Below are positions 6,624 through 14,573 of a stretch of DNA of 18,242 nt, piece by piece (position 1 is the first letter of the stretch; each line of letters begins with the position of its first letter). The DNA is taken from NCBI GenBank assembly GCA_946480245.1, contig CAMLIZ010000088.1, forward strand, positions 1 to 18,242. The letters run 5' to 3'. The stretch is from an uncultured Pseudomonadota bacterium. GTDB taxonomy: Bacteria; Pseudomonadota; Gammaproteobacteria; Burkholderiales; Burkholderiaceae. Both the position numbers and the translations under genes were made by a program. The notes beneath the pieces were generated by a model, which was not told where the DNA came from, made no database searches, and saw only the letters and a program-made list of their open reading frames with translations.

Positions 6624-7436
6624 TCAACGCGCCGGGGCGCTCGCCGGTTCACCGGGCTGGGCTGGTGAGGCCGCCGGTTCCGGCGGCTCCGGCTCGGCGT
6701 CGTCGTGCATCTCCGGTTCCGGTGGATTGCCGTCGTAGACCTGGCTGCGGCGACGCGCGAGGTAGCCGTCGCGCACGAAGCTGTACTTGTCGAGCGCGAT
6801 GTCGTCGATCACGCGCGTGGCGCTGAGCAGGCTGGCTCGCGTGTCCACCAACTGCAAAGTGTAGATGCCGAGCTGATCCGCGCCGTTATTCATCAGCAGC
6901 GCCGGACTGGCCGCGCGATCCACCGGCAGCGCCAGCGAATCTCGCAGCGAAGACGGCCCGAGCACGGGCCACACGATGTATGGGCCCGGCGAGAAACCCC
7001 AGCGCCCCAGCGTCTGGCCGAAGTCCTCCGGTTGGCGCTCGATGCCGGCCTCGCTGGCCACATCGAGAAGGCCACCCAGGCCGAAGAACGAGTTGGTATT
7101 GAACCGCACCATCATCTCGAACGCCGAGCCGAATTTGCCCTGCAACAGGTGGTTCACCGCGGACCAGGCATCCTGAATGTTGGCGAAGACGTTGTGCACT
7201 CCGGTGCGCACGAACGACGGCACGACGTCCTGATAGGCCGTGGCCACCGGCTTGAGGACGTGCTGGTCCAGTCCCTCATTGAAGGAGAAGACCTTGCGGT
7301 TCCAGTGCTCCCACGGGTCCATCTTCTGGCCCGCGCTCTGCTTCTGATGGCCGTCGCCGCCCGTGGTGGCGCAGCCCGCCGCCGCCAGCAACGCCAGCAA
7401 CGCGAGCAGCCGCCTCAGGGTCAAGGGCATGTTCAC
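6624..7436 (-). CDS. mlaA: MlaA (VacJ) outer-membrane lipoprotein
   Basis: Outer-membrane lipoprotein that removes phospholipid from the outer leaflet and passes it to MlaC. The 270-residue protein has a lipoprotein signal ending in LAAAGC with lipidated Cys22. Family landmarks follow: DPWEHWNRKVFSFNEGLD (about 40-57), VNHLLQGKF, FNTNSFFGLGGLLDVA and GFSPGPYIVWPVLGPSSLRDS. The C-terminal 40 or so residues form a Pro-, Glu- and Ala-rich tail (EPEPPEPAASPAQPGEPASA) that looks disordered and is absent from the E. coli protein as I recall it. The start is GTG at 7436, overlapping the mlaD stop by 4 bp (GTGA); an ATG two codons later (7430) is an alternative. In E. coli mlaA lies apart from the mla operon, whereas here it sits inside it. 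Confidence 0.95.
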   Translation of the reverse strand: MNMPLTLRRLLALLALLAAAGCATTGGDGHQKQSAGQKMDPWEHWNRKVFSFNEGLDQHVLKPVATAYQDVVPSFVRTGVHNVFANIQDAWSAVNHLLQGKFGSAFEMMVRFNTNSFFGLGGLLDVASEAGIERQPEDFGQTLGRWGFSPGPYIVWPVLGPSSLRDSLALPVDRAASPALLMNNGADQLGIYTLQLVDTRASLLSATRVIDDIALDKYSFVRDGYLARRRSQVYDGNPPEPEMHDDAEPEPPEPAASPAQPGEPASAPAR

Positions 7437-7921
7437 TTGCCGCCCCCGTTGGCCCCGCTGCTGCCGGCCTCAGCCGCCTTGTTGAACAGGAATTGGCCGA
7501 TCAGGTTCTCCAGCACGACAGCGGACTGGGTCTGCTTGATCACGTCGCCCGCCGCGAAGTTCTTGTCGTCGCCACCCGGCTCGATGCCCACGTACTGGTC
7601 ACCCAGCAAACCCGAGGTGAGGATCTTGGCCGACGAGTCGCGAGGAAACTGGTAGCCCTTTTCGATGTCCATCGTGACCACACCCTGGAAGGTCTTGCCA
7701 TCCAGCGAGATGCCCGTCACGCGGCCCACCGTCACGCCCGCACTGCGCACGGGCGAACGCACCTTGAGCCCGCCGATATTGTCGAAGCGTGCCTGCAGTG
7801 TGTAGGTATCGCCGGCGCCGAAGCTGCCCAGATTGGCGGCCTTGAGCGCGAGGAACAGCAGCCCTGCCATGCCGAGCAGCACGAACAGGCCCACCAGCGT
7901 CTCGATTCCCTTCTTGCTCAT
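7433..7921 (-). CDS. mlaD: MlaD, MCE-domain substrate-binding subunit
   Basis: Inner-membrane-anchored periplasmic protein whose MCE domains form a hexameric ring with a lipid channel on top of MlaFE. The 162-residue protein has one N-terminal membrane segment (VGLFVLLGMAGLLFLAL, about 10-26), then the MCE domain: YTLQARFDNIGGLKVRSPVRSAGV with the conserved GGL and V-x-x-AGV pattern, VGRVTGI and VTMDIEKGYQFPRDSSAKI. LLGDQYVGIEPG is the conserved segment after the MCE core. The C-terminal NLIGQFLFNKA resembles the helix that lines the ring pore. Start ATG 7921, 19 bp after mlaE, preceded by AAGGGA. The stop overlaps the mlaA start by 4 bp. Confidence 0.95.
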   Translation of the reverse strand: MSKKGIETLVGLFVLLGMAGLLFLALKAANLGSFGAGDTYTLQARFDNIGGLKVRSPVRSAGVTVGRVTGISLDGKTFQGVVTMDIEKGYQFPRDSSAKILTSGLLGDQYVGIEPGGDDKNFAAGDVIKQTQSAVVLENLIGQFLFNKAAEAGSSGANGGGK

Positions 7922-7940
7922 CGTTGTGATTCCCTTGCGT

Positions 7941-8723
7941 TCACGGCGTGGAGAACATCAGCGCCGTGAGAATGAAGTCCATCGCCAGCACGCCGAGCGA
8001 CGCCACCACCACGGTGCGCGTGGTGGCGTGTGCCACGCCTTCCGGCGTGGCCTCTGTCTCGTAGCCTTGATAGAGTGCCACGAAGGTGCAGATCACGCCG
8101 AAGACGAAGCTCTTGACGATGCCGTTGCCCACATCGCGCCACACGTCGACCCGGCTTTGCATGATCGACCAGAAGTTGCCCGCGTCCACCCCGATCAGCA
8201 GCACGGCCACCACGTAGGCGCCCAGGATGCCGATGGTCGAAAAGAGGATCGCGAGGATGGGCATCGCGAAGATGCCGCCGAGAAAGCGTGGCGCCAGCAC
8301 CCGGCTCCTCGGGTCGATGGCCATCATCTCCATCGCCGCCAGTTGCTCCCCTGCCTTCATCAGCCCGATCTCGGCGGTGAGCGAGGTGCCGGCACGGCCG
8401 GCGAACAGCAGCGCGGCGACCACCGGCCCCAGCTCTCGCACGAGCGCGAGATTGACGATCAGGCCCAGCGACTCGGTCGCGCCGTAGGTGACCAGCGCGT
8501 AGTACATCTGCAGCGCGAGCACGAAGCCGACCGCCATGCCGGAGGCAAGGATGATCACCAGCGACAGGTTGCCAATGGCATGCACCTGCGCCACCACGAG
8601 CCCGAAGCGGCGCAGCGCCGCCGGGCTGTGGCGCAGCAGATCGCGAAAGAAATACGCCGCAGCGCCCAGCGAGCGCAGCCGCTGCAAGGTGTAGGCACCG
8701 AGCAAGGTGATCGGGTTGGTCAT
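7941..8723 (-). CDS. mlaE: MlaE, inner-membrane permease of the Mla transporter
   Basis: Integral membrane subunit of the MlaFEDB phospholipid ABC transporter, 260 residues, the normal length. Several hydrophobic stretches are visible: SLVIILASGMAVGFVLALQM, GPVVAALLFAGRAG, GGIFAMPILAILFSTIGILGAYVVAVLL and VVVASLGVLAMDFILTALMF. The coupling segment AEIGLMKAGEQLAAMEMMAIDP, which contacts the ATPase in this family, is at roughly 140-161. The protein ends with the expected last membrane helix. Its ATG at 8723 lies 2 bp beyond the mlaF stop. It would work as a dimer with MlaF below and a MlaD hexamer above. No anomalies seen. Confidence 0.96.
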   Translation of the reverse strand: MTNPITLLGAYTLQRLRSLGAAAYFFRDLLRHSPAALRRFGLVVAQVHAIGNLSLVIILASGMAVGFVLALQMYYALVTYGATESLGLIVNLALVRELGPVVAALLFAGRAGTSLTAEIGLMKAGEQLAAMEMMAIDPRSRVLAPRFLGGIFAMPILAILFSTIGILGAYVVAVLLIGVDAGNFWSIMQSRVDVWRDVGNGIVKSFVFGVICTFVALYQGYETEATPEGVAHATTRTVVVASLGVLAMDFILTALMFSTP

Positions 8724-8725
8724 GC

Positions 8726-9535
8726 TCAGGCGTTCACCTGCAGGTCTTCAGCGAGCGGGCGCGCAGGATAGTGGAAGCGCACCGGACCGTCGGGCTCGCC
8801 GCGGATGAACTGCCGCACTTCCGGCAGGTCCGAAGCATTCAGCTCCTCCGGCCGGCCGTGCGCCACCACCTTGCCTTGGGACGACATCAGGTAGGCGTAG
8901 TCGCAGATCATGAAGCACTCCTGAACGTCGTGCGACACGATCAGCGACGTGGCGCCAGTGGCGTCGTTGAGTTTGCGGATCAGGTTCGCGGCCACGCCCA
9001 TCGAGATCGGGTCCAGCCCCGCAAACGGCTCGTCGTACATGATCAGCTCGGGATCGAGTGCGATCGCGCGCGCCAGCGCGATGCGCCGCGCCATGCCGCC
9101 CGATACCTGCGCGATGCGCAACTCCGCCGCGCCACGCAAGCCCACCGCGTTGAGCTTCATCAGCACGATGTCGCGGATCATCGACTCCGGCAGGCGGGTG
9201 TGTTCACGCAGCGGGAAGGCGACGTTCTCGAACACGGTGAGGTCGGTAAACAGCGCGCCGAACTGGAACAGCATGCCCAGGCGCCGACGCAGCTGGAACA
9301 ACTGTTCCTTGTCGCGCGCATCGACCGTCTTGCCGTCGAACACCACCCGCCCGGAATTGGCCGAGTACATGCCGCCGATCAGGCGCAGCAGCGTCGTCTT
9401 GCCGCAGCCCGAGCCGCCCAGGATGGCCGTCACCTTGCCGCGCTGGAACTGCAGCGAGACGTCGTTCAGGATCGTGCGGCTGGCGTCGTAGCCGAAGACG
9501 ACGTGGTCGATCTCGATGAGGTTGTCAGATTTCAC
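8726..9535 (-). CDS. mlaF: MlaF, ATP-binding subunit of the Mla transporter
   Basis: ABC ATPase that powers phospholipid movement between the membranes. From the GTG at 9535 it has 269 residues, matching E. coli MlaF in length and start. Motifs: Walker A GGSGCGKTT (40-48), Q-loop Gln91 in LFQFGALFTD, signature VSGGM (144-148) in the family-typical VSGGMARRIALARAIALDP, Walker B LIMYDEP (164-170), and switch His in IVSHDVQE. The C-terminus GPVRFHYPARPLAEDL resembles the tail that reaches the neighbouring ATPase in MlaF dimers. An in-frame ATG at 9598 would add 21 residues (MRRNNSRFPAPG...) without family similarity; neither start has a clear ribosome site. First gene of mlaF-E-D-A-C-B. Confidence 0.95.
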   Translation of the reverse strand: MKSDNLIEIDHVVFGYDASRTILNDVSLQFQRGKVTAILGGSGCGKTTLLRLIGGMYSANSGRVVFDGKTVDARDKEQLFQLRRRLGMLFQFGALFTDLTVFENVAFPLREHTRLPESMIRDIVLMKLNAVGLRGAAELRIAQVSGGMARRIALARAIALDPELIMYDEPFAGLDPISMGVAANLIRKLNDATGATSLIVSHDVQECFMICDYAYLMSSQGKVVAHGRPEELNASDLPEVRQFIRGEPDGPVRFHYPARPLAEDLQVNA

Positions 9536-9592
9536 GCAGTGGTGGAGCCGGCATGGCAGGGCGCCCGGGGCCGGGAAGCGCGAGTTGTTGCG

Positions 9593-9610
9593 GCGCATTC
9601 TCGCATGCGC
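9593..9610. promoter_or_regulatory. 18-bp inverted repeat upstream of mlaF
   Basis: GCGCAT (9593-9598) and ATGCGC (9605-9610) are perfect arms 6 bp apart, 58 bp before the preferred mlaF start. On the minus strand GAGAAT falls in and beside the spacer and resembles a poor -10 box, but no -35 box is seen. It could be an operator for the mla operon. It also covers the alternative ATG at 9598. Short GC-rich inverted repeats are frequent by chance in such DNA. Confidence 0.25.
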
Positions 9611-9658
9611 TCAGGGTTTACGCTGGGAGCCGTCGCGGGAGAACGGATGCGGCGAAGC
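9611..9658. other. rest of the spacer between the TonB-like gene and mlaF
   Basis: This short stretch should hold the mla promoter if the operon has its own. I see no convincing -35/-10 pair on the minus strand. Read-through from the pilus operon is possible, since all genes from pilE to mlaB point the same way. Confidence 0.3.
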
Positions 9659-9668
9659 TCAACGCCGC
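9649..9668 (-). terminator. possible hairpin terminator after the TonB-like gene
   Basis: GCGGCG (9649-9654) and CGCCGC (9663-9668) form a 6-bp GC stem around an 8-nt loop that contains the stop codon of the TonB-like gene. There is no T-tract after it on the minus strand, so it is at best a weak or factor-assisted terminator of the pilus operon. Confidence 0.3.
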
Positions 9669-10330
9669 GGTAGGCCCGCGTCGAACTTCACCTCGATGCG
9701 GATGCGAGAGCGAACTGCCCGGCCGTTCAGTTGCCCCGGTTCGAACCTCGCCGCGAGAAAGGTCTGTCGGACCGCCGCTTCGAGCGGCGGCGGAAGTTCG
9801 CCTTGGTCCACCTCGACGCGCTGGACGACGCCCGCCTCGTCGATGAACAACCAAAGTCTGCCCACGTAGTGCCCCTCGTCCCCATCGAAGGCCGGGTACG
9901 GCACATCCGCGCCTTCGAGCGCGACAGGCGGCACGGTCAGCTCAGATCGGGAAAGGTAGGCGTCATCGCCGTTTTCGCCCGGTGGCAGCGCGGTCTGCTG
10001 TGGGCCAATCGCTGCAGTCGCCGCCGGGCCGCTGGCGGTTTGCGCCGGAACCGGCGGGGCGTGCCCCTGCGTCGACCGGACGGCCACGTTCGATGTCATC
10101 CCATCGGGATGCAGCGAAGCGGCCGAAATGCTGCGCACATGCAGAACCAGCTCGGGAGCCGGCGGGCCGGAACGTCCCGGCTTGGCTCGGGCACCGCCAC
10201 TGCTTGCGGCCCAACTGAGCAGCGCAAGGTGCAGCGCAATCGCGACAAGCGTGCACCACTGCAGCGCGCGACGGGTCGACGCCCCCGCCGCGCGACTCGT
10301 TGTCGGACTCAGTTCACCAGTTCGCGCCAA
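9659..10330 (-). CDS. TonB-like energy transducer family protein
   Basis: A 223-residue protein with TonB architecture. One N-terminal membrane helix (about 23-41, CTLVAIALHLALLSW) carries a histidine (His34), as TonB helices do. A Pro-, Ala- and Ser-rich periplasmic linker (about 45-140) follows. The C-terminal domain (about 155-218) has the TonB pattern: YVGRLWLFIDEAGVVQRVEV, LEAAVRQTFLAARFEPGQLNGRAVRS and a final IRIEVKF strand. Classical TonB uses the ExbB/ExbD proton-driven motor to energise outer-membrane receptors; no exbB, exbD or receptor gene is in this window. The only usable start is TTG at 10330, 22 bp inside the end of pilY1, with no visible ribosome site, so translation is probably coupled. 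It may serve a receptor elsewhere or act in the pilus system. Domain call good, function unknown. Confidence 0.75.
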   Translation of the reverse strand: MARTGELSPTTSRAAGASTRRALQWCTLVAIALHLALLSWAASSGGARAKPGRSGPPAPELVLHVRSISAASLHPDGMTSNVAVRSTQGHAPPVPAQTASGPAATAAIGPQQTALPPGENGDDAYLSRSELTVPPVALEGADVPYPAFDGDEGHYVGRLWLFIDEAGVVQRVEVDQGELPPPLEAAVRQTFLAARFEPGQLNGRAVRSRIRIEVKFDAGLPRR

Positions 10331-13300
10331 GATGTGCGACGCGGGACAGCCGCTCCGGGGGGCGGCGGGCTGCCCGGAGGTGCGATATCGGGCCCGCCCT
10401 TGGTGCCGAAGCTCTGGTCACTGCCGGTCCACACGGTCACCATCTTCTGGCTGTCCGTGCCTGCGTTTTGCAGCACGTTGAAGACGCCGACGAGCACGAC
10501 ATCCATCTTGCCGACCGACAGCACCTTGCCGGAATCGACAGAGAAGTAGTACAGCCACGAGGTTCCGCCCGGTGAACAAGGGGTGGGTGTCGGCACGGTC
10601 GTCGCAACGGTGATCACGCCCAGCTGCAGGTCCATCTCCACGTTGACGCGCTCGCCGCTGCTCTGGTCGAGATCGACATACCACCCATTGTTGGTCGCCC
10701 AGTCAACGGAGGAAGGCGTGGGGATGACGTGGCTCGAGTTCATCTGCTGACGCACCATGCCTGCGTCGCCGCGAAGGCCGGCGCCGCTGCTACCAATGGT
10801 GGTTGTGCCCAACGTGTCCTTCACCGAATAAATGGACTGGACGTCTGTGTTGCCCATGTCCGACTGGCCGAGGTATCGGCCTGTCCCCACCGTCACCACG
10901 GGAATGGAGGCAGAGTTGGTCCCCACATCAGAGAGCAGCGGCGGTACCGAGATGGGCTGCGGCAGGCCGGTCGGACCCTTCGCCGTGCCCAGCAGCAGCG
11001 CCTCCTTGCCGGAAGGGGCCACGTTGTCGTCAAAGTCGAAGCGCCAGATGTTCCCCAGCAAGTCGCCGCCATAGATGCGCAGCGCTGTGTTGTTTTCCGC
11101 CTTCTCGACCCAAGCATTGATCTGACCCAGGTTGCTGGGCGTGCTGGCCGAACCGGCCTTCGCACCCGACGGCAGCAGCGTCGGGATGGGCGAGCTGACC
11201 GGCGCCCCCGTGATCGCGTTCACCGTGTAGAGCCAGCCGTTACCGTCGCCGCTGGTGTTGTTGTACCCCGAGGTAAACGCCACCAGCCAGGTGCCGGCCT
11301 TGTTCTTGGTGACCACCGGGCGCCCGAAGCTCAGGCCCATGTTGGTGTCGTTGAACTCCCACAGACCCACCGGCGAGGTGGGATCCGTGATGTCCAGTGC
11401 ATAGTAGCCGCGGCCACCGGCCGCGAACCCGCCGACCAGAATCGTGCGCCACTTGCTGCCGTCGTAGACGTCAGCCACCACCGGCGTGGCATCCACGAAG
11501 TAGCGGTGGGTCGTGCTGTAGCGACTGTCCGCCAGCGTGTACATGTTGGGCATCACCTGTGAAGGCACATAGGCCCACTGCTCGACGCCCGTATCGGCGC
11601 TGAAAGCGTGCAACATGCCGTCGTTGGCGCCCACGTACACCATTCCAGCGCGCGAGCCCTGGGCAGCCTTGAAGTCTGCGTAGCCGGTATCCGCATACTT
11701 GAAGGGCGGTACCCGCACATACACCGGCGCCGAATCGATCACGTCGCCCAGCGGCGTCCAGGCGCCCTTCTGATTCAGCCGCGATCGAAACACGCGATCG
11801 TCGATCGACGACTGCAGCATCTCGTACTGCTTGTTGCCCCGCAGGTAGTCAACCACGTTGGCGCCTGTCACGCGAGAGAGCTGATTGGTATTCAATTCAG
11901 CGCACTGCGACAGCTTGAATGCGCCTGCCAAGCAGAGGTTGTCGAAATAGCCCTTCTGGGTGGACGACAGGTTGCTGTAGTTGAAGTCGTTCAAGTTGTT
12001 CGAACGGCTTCCATCGAAGAACAGGATCCTGCGCGAGCTTTGCGCCGCCAGCTGTGTGGCAGCACTCCACACCACGGTGGACGACACCGAAATGGCCCCG
12101 GTGTTGTCGATCTGGAAGTGGTAAGCCGCAATGTCGCCCACCCAGGTCTGGGTTTCGTACTTTGGCAGGAAGACCCAGTCATCGCCCACCACCGGCTGCA
12201 AGGTGCTGGTGGCTGCACCGGCGCTGGACCCCGCCTCCACGTTGATCTTCTCCAGCGCGTCGGTCAAGCCGAGCACGAGTTGGTCAGGATCGCCCGCGCT
12301 GTAGTAGTGCCCGCCAGCATTGACGGCGGCGTGCCAAAGGTCATCAATGCGCGAGGTGACGGTGTTGTTGGGATCTGCGTATCCGCCGTTCGAGGAGCTC
12401 AGCGGATCGGGCCAGTCCTTTGCGCCGGTGACGATGTCATGAAAGTCCCCGGACGTCGCGGTGTCGTAGTTGCTTTGGTAGTTGAGCATGCCCGGCACGC
12501 CGAGGCCCAGCGTGAAGGTGCTCATGTTCTGGTAGGCCAGAACATCGCCCGATTGCGTGGTCTTGTTCGTGCAGACGTTCTGCCCGGCGATCGCGCCATC
12601 GCAGTTGCCGAGCGCCACCGTGCGCAAATCGGTGTCGAAGTAGTACTTCGTCATGTCGGACAGCGAGTTCTTGGCGTGCGCCGCGTCGTACATCGGGCGC
12701 GCCACGCCGGAGACGCCATCGACATCGTCGATGGGCGTACCGTCGAGCCGCTTCGGAACATAGGGCGTCCCATTGACCACCGGCTCGGCCGCCGTATTCC
12801 AATAGCCGTCGGTCGACAGCAGCGTGAAGTTGCGCTGGCAGGAGTACTGCATCGGGTCGATCGTCTGGTTGCTCACCTTGCGTGCGAAGTACTTACCAGC
12901 CTTCTCCAGAGCCGGTCGCAAGGGCGTCGAACCGCTGGGAGTCTGGGTGTATAGCTTGCTGAAGAAGTTGATCTTGTGCGTTGACCCGTTGGAGTCGTTC
13001 GCGTCGAAATCGGCGACGTTCAAGAAGTCACTGCTGCTGTCGGACACCCCCGCGTAGCTGATGGTCGAGAAGCCAACTCGGAAGCGCGTCGGGTCGATCG
13101 CATCGAACACCCGGCCACTGGCCGACCGCATCATCAGCATGCGGTAGCGGTAGTACTGGTACCAGTTCGCGTAGTTCTGCTGTTCCGCAGCCGTCATCCC
13201 GGTGGAACTGATCACCGCCGTGTAGTGCGTGTCCGTGCAGTCATTCGTGAAACCGGAATTCAGCGTCGCGTAGTAGAAGTGTTGGTAGGTCGTTTTGGTC

Positions 13301-13851
13301 TTGGTGCAACTGCTGTTCTTGCTGCAACTCACCGATATCACCGTCTCCAGGCCGCTGCTGTCTGTGGTGCTCGAGCCGCTGCAGCCGCTGGTTCCTTTCG
13401 TGCAGTAGCCAATCGTCGTCGGCCCGGACGCGACGTACTTGTGCTTCAAGTTCGCCGGCTTCGACAGGTCGACGGTGCCTGAACTCGAATTGAAACCATC
13501 ACTCTTTGCGCCGGTGAAGCTCGCCGCGGCGTAATCCCCGCCCCTACCGTCACGTGGCACCTTGTAGTTAATGGCGGGGTTGTAGAAGATGCGGTTGTAG
13601 CCGTAGTAGCCGAAACACTTCAATCCGTCCTTGTAGGTCACATCGTCCGGCAGGTAGTCATTGCCCATGCTCCCCGAGTCGTCGAGGACGAACATCAGGT
13701 TCGGTCGCACCACGCTCGAGGTGAGCGTGGACGGTGGCACGTTGGAAATATCCGCCGCAGCGGCAAGCGCAACTTGTGCCGCCCCGAACAGCGCCAGACA
13801 CGCGAGCCATCGAAGGATGGCAGCCGGTTTGATCGACAGAAAGGTCTTCAT
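10309..13851 (-). CDS. pilY1: PilY1-type type IV pilus tip adhesin / assembly factor
   Basis: Large secreted tip protein of type IV pili, needed for pilus priming and often for adhesion and surface sensing. The 1180-residue protein has a signal peptide (MKTFLSIKPAAILRWLACLA..., cleavage near AQVALA, residue 30). A von Willebrand A-type start follows, NLMFVLDDSGSMGNDYL, with the metal-site motif D57-x-S59-x-S61. A Ser/Thr/Cys-rich stretch covers about 125-205. The PilC/PilY beta-propeller occupies roughly 710-1090, with repeats such as GMVYVGANDGMLHAFSADTG, GYYALDITDP and IYGGDLLGNIWRFDFDD (about 926-942). The end PRRTSWREL is common in betaproteobacterial PilY1, as I recall. The ATG at 13851 follows pilX by 23 bp and has AGAGGT as ribosome site. 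It lies after the minor pilins that dock it at the pilus tip. Full length. Confidence 0.94.
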   Translation of the reverse strand: MKTFLSIKPAAILRWLACLALFGAAQVALAAAADISNVPPSTLTSSVVRPNLMFVLDDSGSMGNDYLPDDVTYKDGLKCFGYYGYNRIFYNPAINYKVPRDGRGGDYAAASFTGAKSDGFNSSSGTVDLSKPANLKHKYVASGPTTIGYCTKGTSGCSGSSTTDSSGLETVISVSCSKNSSCTKTKTTYQHFYYATLNSGFTNDCTDTHYTAVISSTGMTAAEQQNYANWYQYYRYRMLMMRSASGRVFDAIDPTRFRVGFSTISYAGVSDSSSDFLNVADFDANDSNGSTHKINFFSKLYTQTPSGSTPLRPALEKAGKYFARKVSNQTIDPMQYSCQRNFTLLSTDGYWNTAAEPVVNGTPYVPKRLDGTPIDDVDGVSGVARPMYDAAHAKNSLSDMTKYYFDTDLRTVALGNCDGAIAGQNVCTNKTTQSGDVLAYQNMSTFTLGLGVPGMLNYQSNYDTATSGDFHDIVTGAKDWPDPLSSSNGGYADPNNTVTSRIDDLWHAAVNAGGHYYSAGDPDQLVLGLTDALEKINVEAGSSAGAATSTLQPVVGDDWVFLPKYETQTWVGDIAAYHFQIDNTGAISVSSTVVWSAATQLAAQSSRRILFFDGSRSNNLNDFNYSNLSSTQKGYFDNLCLAGAFKLSQCAELNTNQLSRVTGANVVDYLRGNKQYEMLQSSIDDRVFRSRLNQKGAWTPLGDVIDSAPVYVRVPPFKYADTGYADFKAAQGSRAGMVYVGANDGMLHAFSADTGVEQWAYVPSQVMPNMYTLADSRYSTTHRYFVDATPVVADVYDGSKWRTILVGGFAAGGRGYYALDITDPTSPVGLWEFNDTNMGLSFGRPVVTKNKAGTWLVAFTSGYNNTSGDGNGWLYTVNAITGAPVSSPIPTLLPSGAKAGSASTPSNLGQINAWVEKAENNTALRIYGGDLLGNIWRFDFDDNVAPSGKEALLLGTAKGPTGLPQPISVPPLLSDVGTNSASIPVVTVGTGRYLGQSDMGNTDVQSIYSVKDTLGTTTIGSSGAGLRGDAGMVRQQMNSSHVIPTPSSVDWATNNGWYVDLDQSSGERVNVEMDLQLGVITVATTVPTPTPCSPGGTSWLYYFSVDSGKVLSVGKMDVVLVGVFNVLQNAGTDSQKMVTVWTGSDQSFGTKGGPDIAPPGSPPPPGAAVPRRTSWRELVN

Positions 13852-13874
13852 GGCTTACCTCTTCGTGGCATCCG

Positions 13875-14573
13875 TCAGAAGTGCACAACGGCATCAGTGA
13901 ACCCCACCGCATTCTTCGCGCCGGCCGTGCGCACGATGATGCGGAAGTAGACGCCGATGGCACCGCCGCCGGGGGTGGAGTTGGGCGTGAAGCGCCCGTA
14001 GCGCCGATAGTCGAATGCACCGCGGTTGGCGCTTTCACCGTTCGTGCCGCTCGTGACCCCACCCGCGATCGGGCTGGCGCAGTCATTGCCCGCGGTGTTC
14101 GCGGCACCCGTATTCGGGCACAGCCGCATCATCACGAACTGCACGTGGTTGCCGTTCACATCGGCGCCGGGCTTCGGAGTGATACAGCCCACATAGGTGC
14201 CGCCTGGGTAGCTGGCGCAGTTGTCACCGTCCCAGTCCACCACCGTGCGCGCCGCATTGCTGCTGTGGCTACCCGTTGCGTCAAGGGTAGCGACGTAGCT
14301 GGCCAGATAGCCCGGCGCGTTGTTGTCGGTCGCCGCAATGTTGGCCGCCAGCCAGGTGATGGCCTGCTCCACCCCTTGATCCGCGGCCGCCACCGCATCC
14401 TGTTTGAAGCCGAGATTCCCCAGCACGACGGTGCTGGTGTCCACCGAACGCACGAGCGCCACTGCGGCCAGCGAGAGCACCGCCAGCGCGATCAGGGCAA
14501 AGATCAACGAGACGCCACGCTGGTGGCCCTGACGAGCCCGGCGACGGAGGTTGCACAACAGGGCACTCATCAT
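13875..14573 (-). CDS. pilX: PilX-type minor pilin
   Basis: Minor pilin of 232 residues. After a 20-residue leader ending in GHQRG it has a prepilin-like hydrophobic segment, VSLIFALIALAVLSLAAVALVRS. The usual Glu at mature position 5 is replaced by Phe (Phe25), a departure also known in GspK-type tip pseudopilins. This would fit a subunit at the very tip of the priming complex, which has no subunit above it to pair with. The sequence after the helix, GFKQDAVAAADQGVEQAITWL, is typical of PilX. The start overlaps the pilW stop by 4 bp; a second ATG follows immediately (14570). A longer reading frame starting at 14672 is rejected because it would only add residues lying within pilW. Confidence 0.88.
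   Translation of the reverse strand: MMSALLCNLRRRARQGHQRGVSLIFALIALAVLSLAAVALVRSVDTSTVVLGNLGFKQDAVAAADQGVEQAITWLAANIAATDNNAPGYLASYVATLDATGSHSSNAARTVVDWDGDNCASYPGGTYVGCITPKPGADVNGNHVQFVMMRLCPNTGAANTAGNDCASPIAGGVTSGTNGESANRGAFDYRRYGRFTPNSTPGGGAIGVYFRIIVRTAGAKNAVGFTDAVVHF

Noticed and set aside
6535..6627. Longer mlaC start at 6627
   Set aside because: It would place 31 residues before the signal peptide, and the strong AAGGAG site points to 6534.
9536..9598. Longer mlaF start at ATG 9598
   Set aside because: The added 21 residues have no similarity to MlaF N-termini as I know them, while GTG 9535 gives the usual length. It cannot be fully excluded, since neither has a good ribosome site.
11608..12954. 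A 448-codon open frame on the plus strand inside pilY1
   Set aside because: It lies wholly opposite the pilY1 propeller and central region and shows no domain or ribosome site.
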